Shown here piece after piece: positions 5,822 to 9,405 of a stretch of 9,405 bases of DNA. Location: contig JAJKIL010000393.1 in the NCBI GenBank assembly GCA_021154515.1, forward strand, positions 1 to 9,405, read 5' to 3'. The position numbers and the translations under genes are program-made. Below the pieces are notes generated by a model, which did no database searches, was not told where the DNA came from, and saw only the letters and a list, made by a program, of their open reading frames with translations. Position 1 is the stretch's first letter. Each line of letters opens with the position of its first letter. The DNA comes from Niastella sp. GTDB taxonomy: Bacteria > Bacteroidota > Bacteroidia > Chitinophagales > Chitinophagaceae.

Positions 5822-6469
5822 ATGAACCAGGTAAAAGATTATTACAAAATACTGGAATTACCCACCACCGCGTCCTTGCAGGACATAAAGCGATCGTTTC
5901 GCCGGCTGGCCCAGCAATACCATCCCGACAAAAACGATGGTAGTCAAATGGCCGCCGCTCATTTCCGCGAAATACAGGAAGCTTACCAAACATTAAGCGA
6001 TCCTAAAAAGCGGGAAGCCTATCATTACCAACGCTGGTACGTACGCAGTACCGGAAAGTCATTTACCCGTGCACCCCTTACCCCCGCCCACATTTTACAG
6101 GAATGCCGTTTATTGCAAAAGTATGTAGCCTCCATGAACACATTCCATCTCAGGTACGATGCAGTAAGCCTGCACATTCGCGAACTGTTAACAGAGAACG
6201 CCATCGGGATGTTACGGGAACAAAAAGATGTAGCTGTTAACGACGCCATCATTCAAAGCGTGTTGACATCGGTTCAACCCTTACCCCGAAAATTCTTTAT
6301 GCCCATTGCAGATCTGTTAATTCAACTGGCCGGTGACGATGCCACCGCCCGTGCAACCATTGAACAGGCGATCAGCAGTAAAAAACAACGCCACATATGG
6401 GATAAATATAAATGGGTGTTGATGCTGGTTATTACCGCACTTATTTGCTGGTTCATTTACCATTTATAG
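5822..6469 (+). CDS. J-domain (DnaJ-like) protein, tail-anchored
   Basis: 215 aa. Residues 6-68 are a canonical J-domain: DYYKILELP at the start, basic helix II (IKRSFRRLAQQY), the HPD tripeptide at 34-36 that stimulates the Hsp70 ATPase, and helix III ending in YQTLSDPKKREAY. There is no Gly/Phe region, zinc finger or DnaJ C-terminal substrate domain, so this is a class C J-protein rather than the main DnaJ. Residues about 75-195 are an unrecognised, mostly helical region. The C-terminus (198-215) is one hydrophobic segment, VLMLVITALICWFIYHL, giving a tail-anchored topology with the J-domain in the cytoplasm. It probably recruits DnaK to the inner membrane (inference). It is first in a likely operon, 36 bp before the amidohydrolase. 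The ATG directly follows a heptanucleotide repeat. Confidence 0.9.
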   Translation: MNQVKDYYKILELPTTASLQDIKRSFRRLAQQYHPDKNDGSQMAAAHFREIQEAYQTLSDPKKREAYHYQRWYVRSTGKSFTRAPLTPAHILQECRLLQKYVASMNTFHLRYDAVSLHIRELLTENAIGMLREQKDVAVNDAIIQSVLTSVQPLPRKFFMPIADLLIQLAGDDATARATIEQAISSKKQRHIWDKYKWVLMLVITALICWFIYHL

Positions 6470-6505
6470 CCCCTTCTGGTTTATCTTTATTGAAACTTCA
6501 CTGGC

Positions 6506-8254
6506 ATGAGAAAATACCTGTTGCTGGGCATCCTGCTTTATAGCTATTCCATCCTTCGTGCTCAAAAGGATACAGGCAATAAACGGTATGAACAACCGGC
6601 AACACCGGTTTGCATCACCCACGTTAATATAGTAAATGTAATTACACAAAAGATAGATGCCGATCAAACGGTTGTCATTGACAATAACCGCATTTCAACA
6701 GTTGGCGCCACCAAAAAAATAAAAGCGCCCGCCAATGCCCGGGTTATTGATGGAACCGGTAAATACCTGATGCCCGGCATGACCGATGCGCATATTCATT
6801 TCTTTCAAAGCGGTGGTTTATATACCCGGCCCGATGGGCTGAATCTGACGAGCGTATATCCTTATGAAAAAGACCAGCAATGGGTAAAAGATAACCGGGC
6901 CGATCTGATGGCGCGTTACCTGGCCTGCGGCATTACTACGGTTATTGATGTGGGTGGCCCTTTCAGCAATTATGCCATCCGCAGCCAGCTTGATACGACT
7001 ATTCTTGCACCTAATGCGTTTGTGACCGGTCCGCTGATATCAACTTACCAGCCGCCGAACCTTGATAAAAACGACCCGCCCATTGTAAAAGTGAACAGCG
7101 AACAGGAAGCCCGTGACCTGGTGAAAAAACAATTGCCCTACAAACCTGATTTCATCAAGATCTGGTACATTGTGTTAGGCGATCAAAAACCTGAGACCAC
7201 CTACCCTATTGTAAAAGCGGCTATAGAAGAAAGTCATGCCAACGGGTTAAAAGTAGCAGTGCATGCTACCCAGTATGAAACCGCTAAACTGGCGGTTCAG
7301 GCCGGCGCCGACATCCTGGTGCACAGCATTGATGATAGGCCCCTGGACAACGACATGCTGCAGCTGATGAAAAGCAGGAACATCGTATACATTCCCACCC
7401 TGATTGTTGTAGAAGGGTATCACCGCACGTTCACCCAGCAATTCGATTTTACTGCCCATGACCTCACTTACTCCAATCCCTTTATGCTGGGCAGCCTGCT
7501 CGATCTGCAACACCTGGGCGACAAAGCGCCCTTCGATTATCATACCATGCGCAGCCGGTTTCATATTCCAGCCAAAGAAGATACCACGATGGCCACCAAC
7601 CTTAAACTGGCGCAACAAGCCGGTGTGTTAATAGTTTCAGGCACCGATGCCGGTAACATTGGTACCCAGCATGCCGCCTCTTATGGAAACGAACTGCTGG
7701 CCATGCAAAAAGCCGGGCTCACCAACTGGGAGATCATTCGCTCCGCTACTATCAACGCGGCCAAAGGTTTTGGAAAGGAAAAAGACCTGGGCAGTATTGA
7801 AAAAGGCAAGCTGGCCGATCTGTTGTTGCTGGATAGCGATCCCACCCGCAGCCTGCCCACTCCTGCCAGCATTCGCAGCATTTTTCATCATGGGGTAATT
7901 ATACATCCGGAAAATTTAATACTATCCACTCCCGAAATGCTGGTTCAACAACAGGTTAATGGCTATAACCTTCGTAATATCGACGCTTTCCTGACGCCGT
8001 ACAGCGACAGTGTGGTCATTTACGACATAAATGGCAAGGTGTTGATGAAGGGAAAACAGGAGATCCGGGAGGAATACGCTAAATATTTCAACAAAACGCC
8101 CGAATTGCATTGCCAGATCGTAAACCGAATGGTGATGGGCAACACCGTTGTTGACCAGGAAAAACTAACCAGCGCCAACCGTAAACCATCTGAAGGCATA
8201 GCTGTTTATAAAATAGAAGCTGGTAAAATTATAACTGTTCACTTTATAGAATAA
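6506..8254 (+). CDS. Exported amidohydrolase with C-terminal SnoaL/NTF2-like domain
   Basis: 582 aa. The signal peptide (MRKYLLLGILLYSYSILRA) probably is cleaved before Q20, so the enzyme is periplasmic or exported. Residues about 33-470 are an imidazolonepropionase-like metal hydrolase of the amidohydrolase superfamily. An N-terminal beta segment ends in VIDGTGKYLMPGMTD, followed by H96-I-H98, K218 in DFIKIW at the place of the bridging carboxylated lysine, H253 (VAVHATQ), H273 (VHSIDD) and D381 (SGTDAGN). A closing GSIEKGKLADLLLLD is typical. All metal ligands appear intact, so it should be active; relatives cleave dipeptides, cyclic amides or other C-N bonds, and the substrate here is unknown. 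Residues about 478-582 (QQQVNGYNLRNIDAFL, MKGKQEIREEYAKYF, YKIEAGKIITVHFIE) look like a SnoaL-like/NTF2 fold, making a fusion. The downstream gene starts 2 bp after the stop. Confidence 0.88.
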   Translation: MRKYLLLGILLYSYSILRAQKDTGNKRYEQPATPVCITHVNIVNVITQKIDADQTVVIDNNRISTVGATKKIKAPANARVIDGTGKYLMPGMTDAHIHFFQSGGLYTRPDGLNLTSVYPYEKDQQWVKDNRADLMARYLACGITTVIDVGGPFSNYAIRSQLDTTILAPNAFVTGPLISTYQPPNLDKNDPPIVKVNSEQEARDLVKKQLPYKPDFIKIWYIVLGDQKPETTYPIVKAAIEESHANGLKVAVHATQYETAKLAVQAGADILVHSIDDRPLDNDMLQLMKSRNIVYIPTLIVVEGYHRTFTQQFDFTAHDLTYSNPFMLGSLLDLQHLGDKAPFDYHTMRSRFHIPAKEDTTMATNLKLAQQAGVLIVSGTDAGNIGTQHAASYGNELLAMQKAGLTNWEIIRSATINAAKGFGKEKDLGSIEKGKLADLLLLDSDPTRSLPTPASIRSIFHHGVIIHPENLILSTPEMLVQQQVNGYNLRNIDAFLTPYSDSVVIYDINGKVLMKGKQEIREEYAKYFNKTPELHCQIVNRMVMGNTVVDQEKLTSANRKPSEGIAVYKIEAGKIITVHFIE

Positions 8255-8256
8255 AT

Positions 8257-8811
8257 ATGGCACGCACTCCTTCTGTTATGATACCACTGGGTGAAAAAGC
8301 ACCCGGTTTTACATTACCTGATACAGTCAGTGGGAAAGATTTCTCGCTGGAAACAGCAAAAGGCGCCACCGCCACGGTGCTGATGTTCATCTGCAATCAT
8401 TGCCCGTTTGTGAAACACGTAAATGCAGCATTGGTAAAACTCGGAAATGATTATAAAGATAAAGGCATCAGTTTTATTGCCATCAGCTCCAATGATGCAA
8501 CCGCTTATCCCGAGGACGGACCCGAACAAATGAAACAGGTAGCTGAACAACAACAGTACCCCTTCCCTTATTTATACGATGAATCGCAGGAGGTAGCCAA
8601 AGCTTATGAAGCAGCCTGCACGCCCGATTTTTTTATTTATGACAGTAATCTGCTGTTGGCATATCGGGGGCAGCTCGATGATTCCCGCCCGGGTAACGGC
8701 AAACCCGTTTCGGGCGCAGCTATCCGTAATGCGCTGGACCATTTGATAGCAGGAAAACCCGTTCCTGCCGATCAAAAACCAAGTATCGGCTGCAATATCA
8801 AGTGGAAATGA
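8257..8811 (+). CDS. Thioredoxin-fold redox protein (AhpC/TSA-like, CNHC motif)
   Basis: 184 aa with no signal peptide, so probably cytoplasmic. An N-terminal AhpC/TSA-like segment (LGEKAPGFTLPDTVSGKDFSL, split here only for reading) leads into VLMFICNHCPFVKH, with the redox pair C46-N-H-C49. Further conserved features are SNDATAYPEDGPEQM, a Cys-Thr-Pro at 121-123 giving the cis-Pro loop (TPDFFIYD), and PSIGCNIKWK at the C-terminus with C179. This CNHCPFVKH...PSIGC-IKW layout marks a conserved thioredoxin-like family in Bacteroidota and other bacteria, probably a thiol oxidoreductase or peroxidase; its substrate is not established. The ATG lies 2 bp after the amidohydrolase stop, implying translational coupling. 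Since the upstream enzyme is exported and this one is not, they likely do not form a complex. It converges on the 8820 gene with 8 bp between stops and no visible terminator. Confidence 0.9.
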   Translation: MARTPSVMIPLGEKAPGFTLPDTVSGKDFSLETAKGATATVLMFICNHCPFVKHVNAALVKLGNDYKDKGISFIAISSNDATAYPEDGPEQMKQVAEQQQYPFPYLYDESQEVAKAYEAACTPDFFIYDSNLLLAYRGQLDDSRPGNGKPVSGAAIRNALDHLIAGKPVPADQKPSIGCNIKWK

Positions 8812-8819
8812 TAGGGTCC

Positions 8820-9405
8820 TTAAAGGCGAGGTAATAACATCGGCACCTGCTTTTTGTATGCTGTATATTTTTCACCAAACTGGGCTGTCAGTTTTTTTTC
8901 TTCCAGCCTGGCGCCCCAAACCGTATATATTGTAATAACCAGGCAGGCCAATAAATTTTTTACATACGGGAAAATAAAAAAGAAGCTCCAGAGGAACAAC
9001 AGCGTACCGAAATACAAAGGATGGCGTACGTAGCGGTTCAATCCGCTCAATTCCAGGTCAGCTGGCGGTTGTTCTTTATAAAATACGCTGATGCCACTAA
9101 GTGAGAAAAAATACTTTCTTATCAACAGGCCCATAATAATCAATCCCGCCACCAACGGAATACATAACAATAATTTTACCCAAACCGGGGCTGCGTATAT
9201 CAGCTGGCTTTGCAGGTAAACCTGGTACACCAGAATGGCAATAAGGGTAACCGCCGCAAATACCGAATAGGAAAAGGAATAATATTTATACTGTGGGCCC
9301 AGCCGCTGTTGCATCAGGCGTTTCCACCAGTTTGCCGCCAGCACACTATGTAAAATGCCAAAAAGCACCCAGAGCAGCACAAGGATAATATGACTTATTA
9401 TAAAC
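8820..9405 (-). CDS. ICMT/PEMT-like membrane methyltransferase, 5' partial
   Basis: At least four hydrophobic segments followed by the signature of isoprenylcysteine carboxyl methyltransferase/phospholipid methyltransferase-like proteins. Counting from the GTG at 9378-9380, the signature is GLNRYVRHPLYFG (113-125; R119, H120, P121), then E160-E161 and FGEKYTAYKKQVPMLLPRL at the C-terminus. These residues form the S-adenosylmethionine pocket in the family. The frame stays open past the GTG to the window edge (IISHIIL precedes it in frame), and that stretch continues the first membrane helix, so the true start is beyond 9405. The N-terminal LWVLFGILHSVLA resembles NnrU-like members. The methyl acceptor is unknown; bacteria lacking prenylated CAAX proteins use such enzymes on lipids or small molecules. 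It is convergent with the thioredoxin-fold gene. Confidence 0.85.
   Translation of the reverse strand, partial: FIISHIILVLLWVLFGILHSVLAANWWKRLMQQRLGPQYKYYSFSYSVFAAVTLIAILVYQVYLQSQLIYAAPVWVKLLLCIPLVAGLIIMGLLIRKYFFSLSGISVFYKEQPPADLELSGLNRYVRHPLYFGTLLFLWSFFFIFPYVKNLLACLVITIYTVWGARLEEKKLTAQFGEKYTAYKKQVPMLLPRL

Noticed and set aside
7247..7906. Minus-strand open frames (123 and 89 codons) opposite the amidohydrolase
   Set aside because: The sense frame carries intact catalytic motifs throughout, and the antisense products have no recognisable features or leaders.

Overview
The window looks like ordinary chromosomal DNA from a Bacteroidota bacterium, most likely family Chitinophagaceae (Niastella/Chitinophaga-like). 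The phylum rests on protein content: a DUF4397 lipoprotein, a Trp-rich DUF6600-type envelope protein, and an exported enzyme whose signal peptide ends in the Ala-Gln typical of this phylum. It is also supported by TAnnTTTG-like promoter boxes, A/T-rich leaders without Shine-Dalgarno sites, and heptanucleotide repeats between genes. The family assignment is inference.

Layout. (1) 1-768, plus: 3' part of a CPBP-family membrane protease, cut by the left edge. (2) 782-1529, minus: two small unrecognised genes encoding 69- and 76-aa proteins that share a C-terminal motif (PP[ST]EETI-RLN-YPFC-KQ). They lie in AT-rich, otherwise gene-poor DNA with a strong imperfect hairpin between them. (3) 1879-2604, minus: lipoprotein with two DUF4397-like repeats and its own terminator. 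(4) 2825-4384, minus: secreted Trp-rich DUF6600-type protein with a long Gln/Arg/Asn-rich tail holding four 19-residue tandem repeats, ended by a UUCG-loop terminator. (5) 4593-5507, minus: lipoprotein polysaccharide deacetylase (NodB/CE4), also with its own terminator. (6) 5508-5821: divergent intergenic region with a candidate plus-strand promoter and two heptanucleotide repeat tracts. (7) 5822-8811, plus: a likely three-gene operon of a tail-anchored J-domain protein, an exported amidohydrolase fused to a SnoaL/NTF2-like domain, and a thioredoxin-fold protein with a CNHC motif. (8) 8820-9405, minus: ICMT/PEMT-like membrane methyltransferase, cut by the right edge and convergent with the operon.

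The minus-strand genes 3-5 are each followed by a rho-independent terminator, so they are probably separate transcription units that share an envelope location. I see no transposase, integrase, phage gene, CRISPR array, tRNA or rRNA. I do not see a clear new multi-gene system. The least explained elements are the paired small proteins and their intergenic hairpin, the repeat tail of the DUF6600-type protein, and the amidohydrolase-NTF2 fusion.
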